DNA of 24,568 bases, from positions 1 through 24,568 of the forward strand of contig CAYORT010000032.1 in NCBI GenBank assembly GCA_964406465.1. Direction: 5' to 3'. The position numbers and the translations under genes are program-made. The stretch comes from JAHEZL01 sp964406465. GTDB lineage: Bacteria; Bacteroidota; Bacteroidia; Flavobacteriales_C; GCA-002722245. Below are positions 9,148 through 16,034 of the stretch, piece by piece (the stretch's first letter is position 1; every line of letters begins with the position of its first letter). The notes beneath the pieces are model-generated. The model saw nothing but the letters and a program-made list of their open reading frames with translations, searched no databases and had not been told where the DNA came from.

Positions 9148-10254
9148 ATGAGTGAGAAAGATCATTTGTTTGCACTAATTCATAGTTTAAAGAACACCGA
9201 GAAATCTTATTTCAAAAAGATAAAGGCTGCCTTTGGTAACTCAGATTCGTCGCTAATTCAATTGTTTGACGCCATTCAAAAAGTCGACAAATACGACGAA
9301 GAAACCATATCGAAAAGCTTAGGTAAAGATTCTTACCGTGAATTTATTTCTGCCAAAAAATATGTGCTATTCAACGAAATTCTTGACATTCTAAACTACA
9401 TGAAAAGCAAGACCGAAGAAGGGGTTTGGCAAATCAATCGTTTGGTAGGACACGCACTTATATTAAAGGAAAAAATGCTTTATGAAGAGGCTTTAAAAAC
9501 ATTGGGCAAAGCACAAAAAATTGCGATTGAAAACGACTTCTTCTCGAAACAACTCGAAATAAATCAGCAATGCATTGAAGTGCTGCATCAACAAAGTGCC
9601 ATGCTTGAACAAATGAAAAAAATGTATGAAGACGACAACGACCCCTTCTTAATTTTAAACTACGTGGTGAGCGGTGGATTGTATTACGCCATGAATAGTG
9701 ATATGGAAGGATATCGTTCTTTCCATCAAAAGCTTGATGAAGGATTCTCTGTGCTCATCGACAAAACAAATTTTAGCAAAGAATTGATGGATGTTAAACA
9801 TCAGCAGTTTTGTTACCACTTTGAATAAAAAGAATTTAAAAAGGCCTACCAGATTGCAAATTTCATCGACGGCCAATACGACCTTCGTTCTTACAAAAAC
9901 ACACGCATCACCGAGAAGATTTTAAAACTATTGTGTGCATATGAGATGGAGGAAGATGAATTGATACGCGCCGAAATACGTGCTATAAAATACTTACAAA
10001 AAGGTGTAAATGATATGTTGGTTGCCGACATTGCGGTTTTCAATCTATTGGAGCGACTCTCGAAAGCCAACACCAAGGAAGCAATTAAAATTTCCTTACA
10101 ACAGTACCTCGACAATTGCGATAAGATTGAACATGAGGGGAAATACAGTTTTTTAATTGATGGTTTCGGATTTAACCTATGGGTAAAAGCAAAACTTAAC
10201 AAAGAAAGTTTCTTCGATTTGAAATTCAATCAAATTGCAGATGTGATGAAATAA
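9148..10254 (+). pseudogene. Helical-repeat-type cytoplasmic protein gene interrupted by an in-frame TAA
   Basis: Two open segments, 9148-9828 and 9829-10254, are in the same frame and separated only by the TAA at 9826-9828. Reading through gives Q-F-C-Y-H-F-E, stop, K-E-F-K-K-A-Y-Q-I-A-N-F, which continues smoothly as one helical protein of about 367 residues. The helices pair lysine and glutamate in a way typical of TPR-like proteins (for example Y-E-E-A-L-K-T-L-G-K-A-Q-K-I-A). I do not recognise a specific family. There is no signal peptide or membrane segment. The start at ATG 9148 is preferred over the ATG at 9100, because M-S-E-K-D-H-L-F opens the helical domain. A single CAA, GAA or AAA to TAA change, or a sequencing error, would explain the break. 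If real, the product is truncated at 226 residues. Confidence 0.75.
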
Positions 10255-10276
10255 AAATCCCCCGTTTTAACGGGGG
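10253..10276 (-). terminator. Terminator hairpin between the convergent genes
   Basis: An inverted repeat, CCCCCG with CGGGGG (10259-10264 with 10271-10276), has an A/T-rich loop and is followed on the minus strand by A then TTTTT. It sits six bases past the rocD stop. It may also slow transcription from the left, but the T run favours the minus strand. Confidence 0.8.
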
Positions 10277-10282
10277 ACCTTC

Positions 10283-11515
10283 TTAAGCTTCTATCTCGGC
10301 AATCGATTTTTTAATAATCTCCACACATTCCAAAATTTGTGCTTCACTAATGATTAGCGGCGGCGCAAATCGAATAATATCGCCATGAGTTGGTTTAGCC
10401 AATAAACCGTTGTCGCGCATTTTTAAACATACATCCCAAGCTTCTTTTCCATTCTTTGGTTTTATTACTATAGCATTGAGCAAACCTTTACCTCTTACCA
10501 AGGTGATCATCTCCGATTTGATGGCTCTCAATTCTTTTCTCAACAACTCACCCAGTACTTCTGATTTTTCTGCCAATTTCTCGTCTCTCACCACCGAAAG
10601 TGCAGCCATGGCCACTTTACAAGCCAAAGGATTTCCACCAAAAGTAGAGCCATGTTCACCTGGATGAATCACATCCATAATATCGTGAGAAGTTAAAACA
10701 CAAGAAACAGGGTATACTCCCCCACTTACTGCTTTACCCAATATTAAAATATCTGGTTTTACACCTTCATGATCACAAGCAATCATTTTACCGGTACGTG
10801 CAATACCAGTTTGAACCTCATCGGCTACAAACAAAACATTGTTGGCTTTGCACAAAGCATATGATTTAGCTAAAAATCCGTCTTCAGGCACATATACTCC
10901 GGCCTCACCTTGAATAGGCTCAACAATAAAGGCAGCAACATTAGGGTCTTTCAACTCCTTCTCTAAAGCCGCCAAATCGTTGTATGGTATAGAGCTGATG
11001 CCCGGCGTGAATGGTCCGAAATTCTTAGTAGCATCAGGATCATTGCTAGCACTTATAATTGTAATGGTTCTACCATGAAAGTTATTCTCGCAAAAGATGA
11101 TTCTAGCCTTATTGCTAGGAATACCTTTTTTCTCGTAACCCCATTTTCTTGATATTTTAAGAGCAGTCTCTACAGCTTCGGCCCCTGTATTCATTGGCAA
11201 AACCTTATCGAAACCAAAATATTCGGTAATGAATTTAGAGAATTCCCAAAACACGTCGTTATGGAAAGCGCGAGAGGTAAGCGACAATTTTTGGGCTTGT
11301 TCAACCAAAGCCGACACAATTTTAGGGTGTGAATGTCCCTGATTTACGGCAGAATAAGCCGATAGAAAGTCGAAATATCTCTTTCCTTCCACATCCCACA
11401 CAAAAACACCTTCCCCTTTAGAAAGCACAACTGGCAAGGGATGATAGTTGTGTGCACTATATTTTCCTTCCTCTTCAATGATAAAATTGCTGCGACTAAT
11501 TGCTGTTTCTGCCAT
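10283..11515 (-). CDS. rocD: Ornithine aminotransferase
   Basis: This is a class III PLP-dependent aminotransferase that converts ornithine and 2-oxoglutarate to glutamate-5-semialdehyde and glutamate, linking arginine and proline metabolism in the cytoplasm. At 410 residues it has the usual family length. Visible landmarks are M-N-T-G-A-E-A-V-E-T-A (108-118), F-H-G-R-T (146-150), the E-P-I-Q-G-E-A-G-V segment (199-207), the cofactor-binding A-D-E-V-Q-T-G (231-237), the expected Schiff-base lysine K261 in I-L-G-K-A-V-S-G-G, and G-S-T-F-G-G-N-P (289-296). The MNTGAEAVETA and EPIQGEAGV stretches are typical of ornithine rather than acetylornithine aminotransferases. The gene is divergent from metX and has its own terminator. 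Confidence 0.93.
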   Translation of the reverse strand: MAETAISRSNFIIEEEGKYSAHNYHPLPVVLSKGEGVFVWDVEGKRYFDFLSAYSAVNQGHSHPKIVSALVEQAQKLSLTSRAFHNDVFWEFSKFITEYFGFDKVLPMNTGAEAVETALKISRKWGYEKKGIPSNKARIIFCENNFHGRTITIISASNDPDATKNFGPFTPGISSIPYNDLAALEKELKDPNVAAFIVEPIQGEAGVYVPEDGFLAKSYALCKANNVLFVADEVQTGIARTGKMIACDHEGVKPDILILGKAVSGGVYPVSCVLTSHDIMDVIHPGEHGSTFGGNPLACKVAMAALSVVRDEKLAEKSEVLGELLRKELRAIKSEMITLVRGKGLLNAIVIKPKNGKEAWDVCLKMRDNGLLAKPTHGDIIRFAPPLIISEAQILECVEIIKKSIAEIEA

Positions 11516-11531
11516 AACTGTAAAATTTTAA

Positions 11532-11539
11532 CAAAAGTA
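11532..11539 (-). promoter_or_regulatory. Possible -7 element of rocD
   Basis: The minus strand reads TACTTTTG, an exact match to TAnnTTTG, 17 bases before the rocD ATG. No good -33 TTTG is seen at the expected distance, so this is only partly supported. Confidence 0.35.
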
Positions 11540-11579
11540 GTAAAAGCGTCTCATAGTTTTTACTTTCCACATCTTTACT

Positions 11580-11587
11580 TATTTTTG
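11580..11587 (+). promoter_or_regulatory. Possible -7 element of metX
   Basis: The plus strand reads TATTTTTG, an exact match to TAnnTTTG, 25 bases before the GTG start of metX. The -33 box is unclear. Confidence 0.4.
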
Positions 11588-11611
11588 CCCACTTCTATAA
11601 AATTAAATAGC

Positions 11612-12637
11612 GTGTCAGAAAAGCAATTTCATAGTTTCGGGAAGTTTGATTTAGAGCTAGGAGGCTACTTACCAGAGCTTACCTTGGCCTATCATACTTA
11701 CGGTAAAATGAATACGGACCAATCAAATGTGATTTGGGTCTGTCACGCTTTAACGGCAAATAGCGACCCTTCGGTTTGGTGGGATGGATTGGTTGGAAAA
11801 GGGAAACTTTTCGACCCAGAGAAGTATTTTATTGTTTGTGCCAACATCATTGGTTCATGCTACGGCTCTACTGGTCCGCTATCTGTTAACCCAGAAACCG
11901 GCAAACCCTATTACTATTCATTTCCCGATGTTACCATTCGTGACATTGTAAAAAGCTTCATTTTATTGAGAAAGAAGTTGGGTATCGAAAAAATTAAACT
12001 AGGTATTGGTGGTTCATGTGGTGGATATCAAATTATGGAATGGGCAATGATGGAACCACAGGTGATGGAGAATCAATGTATTTTGTGTTCTTCACCTAAG
12101 GAAGCGCCGTGGGGAGTAGCCATTCATACAGCACATCGTTCTGCCATTGAGCTAGACCCAACTTGGGGAATAGAAACCGCTCATGCTGGTATTGAAGGTA
12201 TGAAACGTGCTCGCCAAATTGGCTTATTGTTTTACAGAAACCACGAGGCTTACAATATTCGTCAGAAAGAAGAAAGCGAAAATAAAACCGAGGAATTTAA
12301 GGTGAGTTCTTATCTTAAATATCAAGGTGAAAAATTAGCCAAAAGATTCAATGCTATTTCGTACCATAAATTAACGAAAGTGTTGGATACACATAATATT
12401 GCTCGCGGCCGTTTCGATACTATTGAAGAGGCACTGGCATCTATTGGTCAGCGTACTCTAATTATTGGTATCCATAGCGATTTATTGTGTCCAATTAGCG
12501 AACAAGAACACATGAACGAACACATTCCCGATTGCGAATATCAGGAGATTGAATCGTTGTACGGACACGACGGATTCCTTATTGAAAATGAGGAAATAAG
12601 CAAGGCCATTAGAAATCGATTTGAGTTTATTTCTTAG
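11612..12637 (+). CDS. metX: Homoserine O-acetyltransferase (MetX family, alpha/beta hydrolase fold)
   Basis: MetX transfers an acyl group from acyl-CoA to homoserine at the first committed step of methionine synthesis. The start chosen is GTG at 11612, giving 341 residues that begin S-E-K-Q-F-H. The longer frame back to 11441 runs antisense through rocD and has no family resemblance. Conserved segments are H-A-L-T-A-N (45-50), W-W-D-G-L (56-60), C-Y-G-S-T-G-P (83-89) and F-P-D-V-T-I-R-D (104-111). The probable catalytic triad is S135 in G-G-S-C-G-G, D290 in G-I-H-S-D-L-L and H319 in Y-G-H-D-G-F-L. The nucleophile elbow reads GGSCGG rather than the more usual GGSMGG. Whether acetyl- or succinyl-CoA is used cannot be decided from sequence alone. 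Confidence 0.9.
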   Translation: MSEKQFHSFGKFDLELGGYLPELTLAYHTYGKMNTDQSNVIWVCHALTANSDPSVWWDGLVGKGKLFDPEKYFIVCANIIGSCYGSTGPLSVNPETGKPYYYSFPDVTIRDIVKSFILLRKKLGIEKIKLGIGGSCGGYQIMEWAMMEPQVMENQCILCSSPKEAPWGVAIHTAHRSAIELDPTWGIETAHAGIEGMKRARQIGLLFYRNHEAYNIRQKEESENKTEEFKVSSYLKYQGEKLAKRFNAISYHKLTKVLDTHNIARGRFDTIEEALASIGQRTLIIGIHSDLLCPISEQEHMNEHIPDCEYQEIESLYGHDGFLIENEEISKAIRNRFEFIS

Positions 12638-12664
12638 AAAATACTTCCTTAACAAGCACTTGGC

Positions 12665-12813
12665 CACTAACTAACTTCTCCCTTTTTTAAAGGGAGAGTG
12701 TGTAAAGGTCTTAAGAGTGAAGGCAAGAGGGATTTTATGAATTTGAAATCCCTCTTACCCCAGCACATGCAATTCCGCACTCTCCCTTTAAAAAAGGGAG
12801 AAGTTAGTTAGTG
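12665..12813. repeat. Nested palindromic element 1 (149 bp)
   Basis: Outer arms 12665-12700 and 12778-12813 are perfect 36-base reverse complements. Each arm contains its own 8-bp hairpin (12678-12685 with 12689-12696, loop TTT). In the middle is a further perfect 11-bp hairpin (12725-12735 with 12746-12756, 10-base loop). The spacers are 24 and 21 bases. It sits between metX and the OmpA-family gene and contains no ORF. Confidence 0.9.
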
Positions 12814-12875
12814 ACCCATTCTCCTTAAAAATATCCGTTCCTCCCCAAGATTTTTCTTATATTAGCCTCACATCA

Positions 12876-13724
12876 ATGAAAATCAAAATTGCCATACTAT
12901 TCCTACTCCTATGCAGCAGTGTATTGGTGGCGCAGCGCATACCTTGCGACAAGATAAAACCCCTAAAAATATTGGCCGAAGAGCCTATCGCATCGGTACC
13001 CAATGTGACTCAGTTCTTTTGGTTTGATGTAGATACCTCCTTTTATGATATGCGCTTTGCGGTGGATAGTGCTTGTCATATTGAGTACGATCTTTACGAA
13101 TATACAGCCTATTGCTCGACCAAAGATTCGATAGTGCCAAAAGCTGGAATCACCACTTACGACAAGGTTTTATCTACTGAAGAAATTTTAAACGGACAAT
13201 GTTTTTGTGAGGCCTGCAGCAAGCAACACCGCATTCAACTTGAGCACAACAAGCGTTTTGTGGTAGCCATTAAAAGTGATTGTGATAGTATTTTGGTAGA
13301 CACTCGAATCACCGATGATATCTTGGCCTTAGCGAAAGAAAGTAAGCTGAAATGGTATCAAAAAAAATACAAAAAGGGCGATAAACTGGTACTCAACAAC
13401 ATCTTGTTTCAGGCCAATTCAACCTCATTGCTTAGCAGATCAAAAACCGAGTTGAATAGCTTGGCTTATCTGCTGCAAAACAATCCCAATATCAAGATTA
13501 GAATCGACGGACACGTGAACGCACCTGGCGAGAAAAATACCGATTACAACTTAAAATTATCTGAGGGAAGAGCTAAAGCAATTTATGATTTCCTAATCAA
13601 AAGTGGTATTGATGCCTCACGCCTCAGTTACAAAGGATTTGGCAACACACAAATGATTTATCCTAATGCAAAAACCGAAATGGAAATGAAGGTAAACCGC
13701 AGGGTGGAGATATTAATTTTATAA
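12876..13724 (+). CDS. OmpA-family protein with C-terminal peptidoglycan-binding domain
   Basis: Residues 1-20 are a signal peptide ending V-A-Q. Residues about 21-165 form a unique N-terminal region with several cysteines (including C-F-C-E-A-C at 109-114), which suggests disulfides in the periplasm. Residues about 171-282 are an OmpA C-terminal domain: L-V-L-N-N-I-L-F, I-R-I-D-G-H-V-N, L-S-E-G-R-A-K-A-I-Y-D-F-L, G-I-D-A-S-R-L, G-F-G, and the terminal N-R-R-V-E-I. This domain binds diaminopimelate in peptidoglycan and so would anchor the protein to the wall. There is no beta-barrel N-terminus of the OmpA porin type and no TPR or WD repeats, unlike the long Bacteroidota OmpA proteins. The function of the N-terminal part is unknown. 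Confidence 0.87.
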   Translation: MKIKIAILFLLLCSSVLVAQRIPCDKIKPLKILAEEPIASVPNVTQFFWFDVDTSFYDMRFAVDSACHIEYDLYEYTAYCSTKDSIVPKAGITTYDKVLSTEEILNGQCFCEACSKQHRIQLEHNKRFVVAIKSDCDSILVDTRITDDILALAKESKLKWYQKKYKKGDKLVLNNILFQANSTSLLSRSKTELNSLAYLLQNNPNIKIRIDGHVNAPGEKNTDYNLKLSEGRAKAIYDFLIKSGIDASRLSYKGFGNTQMIYPNAKTEMEMKVNRRVEILIL

Positions 13725-13803
13725 ATTGTATAATGTTGAAAGTATAAGGTATAAAATTGAAAACTGCACCTTAAACTTTAGCCCTTAAACTTTAAACCAA
13801 AAC

Positions 13804-14781
13804 ATGCTTCCTTTTTTCCAAAGAGTTATAGTTAGAGAGAGTGCCCGTTTGATGAAAAAAATCAAACGAGAAAGTGGTTCTACCGATAGTGCCGATGTTA
13901 GTAAACAAGCCCTTCACCGTGTTGTTTCCATCACCTATATCATCAAAGGTTTGGTGTTGATCACCCTAGGAATTTTTGCAGCTGCCTTCGGCTTAAAAGG
14001 ATTTTTGCTACCTTCTCATTTTGTAGATGGTGGCGTTACAGGTATCTCACTTTTGCTACAAGCACATTTTAAAGTTTCTCTTTCGTGGTTCATCGTGCTC
14101 ATCAACATTCCATTTATTTTATTGGCCTTTACACAAGTAGGTAAACGCTTCGCCATTAGAAGTATCACCTCTATTGTTGGCTTGGCTATAGTGGTGGCTT
14201 TGGTTGATTTTCCATTGATCACCAAAGACAAATTGTTGGTTGCTGTTTTTGGCGGATTCTTTTTGGGCGCGGGAATCGGACTATCAATGAGAGGTGGTGC
14301 GGTACTCGACGGAACAGAAATTTTGGCTATTTACATCAGTAGAAAAATTGGATTAACTATTGGCGATGTTATCATATTATTCAACGTAGTTATCTTTTTA
14401 GTTGCGGCTTACATTCTAAAAATCGAATACGCCCTCTACTCCATGCTCACCTATTTCATTGCTTCTAAAACAGTTGATTTTATTGTGGAAGGTATGGAGG
14501 AATACATTGGTGTTACCATCATATCTAACAAACATGAAGAAATAAGAAAAATGCTGGTAGACGATATGGGCCGTGGAGTTACCATTTACCAAGGCAGCGG
14601 AGGCTACAATGCCAATGGCCACAATAAAACTTATCAAGTTATTTACACCATTGTTACACGTTTAGAGATGTCGAGATTGCGCAAAGAACTAGATGAAATA
14701 GACCCCAATGCTTTTATGGTGACTACAGGTGTAAAGGATATTAAGGGTGGAATGATTAAGAGAAAAGGTGGGAAGAAATAG
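13804..14781 (+). CDS. YitT-family membrane protein (DUF161/YitT plus DUF2179)
   Basis: This is a 325-residue integral membrane protein. A charged N-terminal stretch (1-40) is followed by about five hydrophobic segments between 43 and 222. They carry the family landmarks G-F-L-L-P-S-H-F-V-D-G-G-V-T-G-I-S-L-L (66-84), V-L-I-N-I-P-F (98-104), and S-M-R-G-G-A-V-L-D-G-T-E-I-L-A (161-175). The cytoplasmic C-terminal DUF2179 domain at about 232-315 has V-T-I-I-S-N-K, G-R-G-V-T-I-Y-Q-G-S-G-G-Y and A-F-M-V-T-T-G-V. The family's substrate is not established; YitT proteins are often described as putative transporters. An alternative start is the ATG at 13852 (M17). The gene follows the OmpA gene by 79 bases. 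Confidence 0.9.
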   Translation: MLPFFQRVIVRESARLMKKIKRESGSTDSADVSKQALHRVVSITYIIKGLVLITLGIFAAAFGLKGFLLPSHFVDGGVTGISLLLQAHFKVSLSWFIVLINIPFILLAFTQVGKRFAIRSITSIVGLAIVVALVDFPLITKDKLLVAVFGGFFLGAGIGLSMRGGAVLDGTEILAIYISRKIGLTIGDVIILFNVVIFLVAAYILKIEYALYSMLTYFIASKTVDFIVEGMEEYIGVTIISNKHEEIRKMLVDDMGRGVTIYQGSGGYNANGHNKTYQVIYTIVTRLEMSRLRKELDEIDPNAFMVTTGVKDIKGGMIKRKGGKK

Positions 14782-14823
14782 TAACTTCCAAACAAAATTG
14801 CATTGTATTCAAAACCAATTGAT

Positions 14824-15756
14824 ATGAGAATAGCACTACTCATTTTTGCTTCTGCTATCATTTTTCTTTCCTTCTCTAAAAAGGAAAAAGAAGATCCGTT
14901 TTTTTATAATAATATTGAGAAGGGGATGTGTTTGATACCGGGGGGAAGTATGAATAATGATACTTTTTGCGTTAAAAAATGTGGATTGACATTTGAATGT
15001 CCAATTCAAAAGCTAAATGTAGATAGCTTCTATTTATGCAATCATGAAGTAAGTAATTTAGAATATCGAGAGTTTATTAATTCAGTGAGAAAAGATAGTG
15101 GCGACCTTTACAAAAAATTCCTTCCAGATACTTCGTTATGGAATGACGCACTTACCTATGGACAAGAATACATAGAGTGGTATTTCCGACATCCTGCGTA
15201 CAACAATTACCCAGTAGTGGGAATAACCCATGAACAGGCAAAAGCATATTGTGCTTGGCTTACTAAAAAATATATGGGAAACGAAAAAAGAAAGTTTAAA
15301 AATGTAGTTTTTAAATTGCCGACCATTAATCAATGGACGTATGCTGCAAAGGGAGGAGTTGAAGCTCTAATTCCATTCAAAAATGGAAAATTAACTGATA
15401 CAAAAGGGGAATATCAAGCTTCGTTTAGAAGTATTGATCAGCTCAATATTAAAGATAATATCATCACTTATAGTTGCCAACATAAACAAGCCACTTCATG
15501 GTTTACATTGAAATTAACTTGTTCTAATATTCAAATAGTTCCCCTACCAGTATTTTCAAATCCTAAAAGCCATTACAAGCTTTACAACCTCGCAGGCAAC
15601 GTTGAAGAATACGTATCCGAAAAAGGAATCACCAAAGGTGGTGGATGGAAAGACACCGGATATTTTTTACAAAATTGTGTGGGTCAAACATACGATTCAA
15701 CCAATGCTGTTTCTACAGATAGAGGGTTTAGAGTGGCAATGGAAATTGTGAAGTAA
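14824..15756 (+). CDS. SUMF/FGE-fold protein resembling GldJ/GldK lipoproteins, no catalytic cysteines
   Basis: The 310-residue product starts best at ATG 14824, giving a hydrophobic N-terminus (L-L-I-F-A-S-A-I-I-F-L-S-F-S). The upstream TTG at 14803 only adds a hydrophilic leader. Formylglycine-generating-enzyme-fold landmarks follow: M-C-L-I-P-G-G-S-M (35-43), F-Y-L-C-N-H-E-V-S-N-L-E-Y-R-E-F (69-84), Y-P-V-V-G-I-T-H-E-Q-A-K-A-Y-C-A-W-L (129-146), L-P-T-I-N-Q-W-T-Y-A-A (165-175), L-A-G-N-V-E-E-Y (256-263), K-G-G-G-W-K-D (271-277) and D-R-G-F-R-V-A-M (299-306). The two active-site cysteines of true FGE are absent, as in the gliding proteins GldJ and GldK, which share this pattern. It is shorter than those, and the usual lipobox cysteine before K-K-E-K is replaced by serine. 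A structural or envelope role is likelier than catalysis. Confidence 0.8.
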   Translation: MRIALLIFASAIIFLSFSKKEKEDPFFYNNIEKGMCLIPGGSMNNDTFCVKKCGLTFECPIQKLNVDSFYLCNHEVSNLEYREFINSVRKDSGDLYKKFLPDTSLWNDALTYGQEYIEWYFRHPAYNNYPVVGITHEQAKAYCAWLTKKYMGNEKRKFKNVVFKLPTINQWTYAAKGGVEALIPFKNGKLTDTKGEYQASFRSIDQLNIKDNIITYSCQHKQATSWFTLKLTCSNIQIVPLPVFSNPKSHYKLYNLAGNVEEYVSEKGITKGGGWKDTGYFLQNCVGQTYDSTNAVSTDRGFRVAMEIVK

Positions 15757-15786
15757 TTTTACCCAACTCATTTTTCGGTTATATAC

Positions 15787-15938
15787 TTCCGGGTGTGGGA
15801 CTCCCTCTCGGAGGAGAGGGGTGCGACTTTGCTGGTGCGGTTGCAGGGAGATGGATTCACAATACTTAATCCATCTCCCTCCCACTTCACAGGCCTTTCC
15901 TCACCCCTCTCCTCCGAGAGGGAGTCCCACACCCGGAA
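15787..15938. repeat. Nested palindromic element 2 (152 bp)
   Basis: Outer arms 15787-15823 and 15902-15938 are perfect 37-base reverse complements. Each arm contains its own 7-bp hairpin (15803-15809 with 15814-15820). The centre is a perfect 13-bp hairpin (15845-15857 with 15868-15880, 10-base loop), and both spacers are 21 bases. It lies between the SUMF-like gene and proS, and copies the plan of element 1 with a different, GC-richer sequence. Confidence 0.9.
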
Positions 15939-16034
15939 ATCCACACCGAATTAACTACCACTCTTAATTTTATGTTTCGGGTTTAAACCTTATTTTCGCA
16001 CCGTGAACTGTGAACTAAAAACTGTGAACTAAAA

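Noticed and set aside
9826..9828. Programmed read-through or recoding of the TAA
   Set aside because: TAA is rarely recoded, no slippery sequence or downstream structure is seen, and a simple nonsense change explains the data.
9891..10229. 112-residue minus-strand frame opposite the broken helical gene
   Set aside because: The plus strand has the coherent helical protein that continues the upstream half; the antisense frame is serine- and cysteine-rich with no domain.
11441..11611. Longer N-terminus for metX starting inside rocD
   Set aside because: The added residues are antisense to rocD, cysteine- and phenylalanine-rich without family match, and include the intergenic promoter region. 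The GTG at 11612 fits the family start.
14824..15756. A true formylglycine-generating enzyme that activates a sulfatase (for example the one at 22639)
   Set aside because: The active-site cysteines of FGE are missing, and the phosphatase-fold protein lacks a recognisable C-x-P-x-R sulfatase motif.
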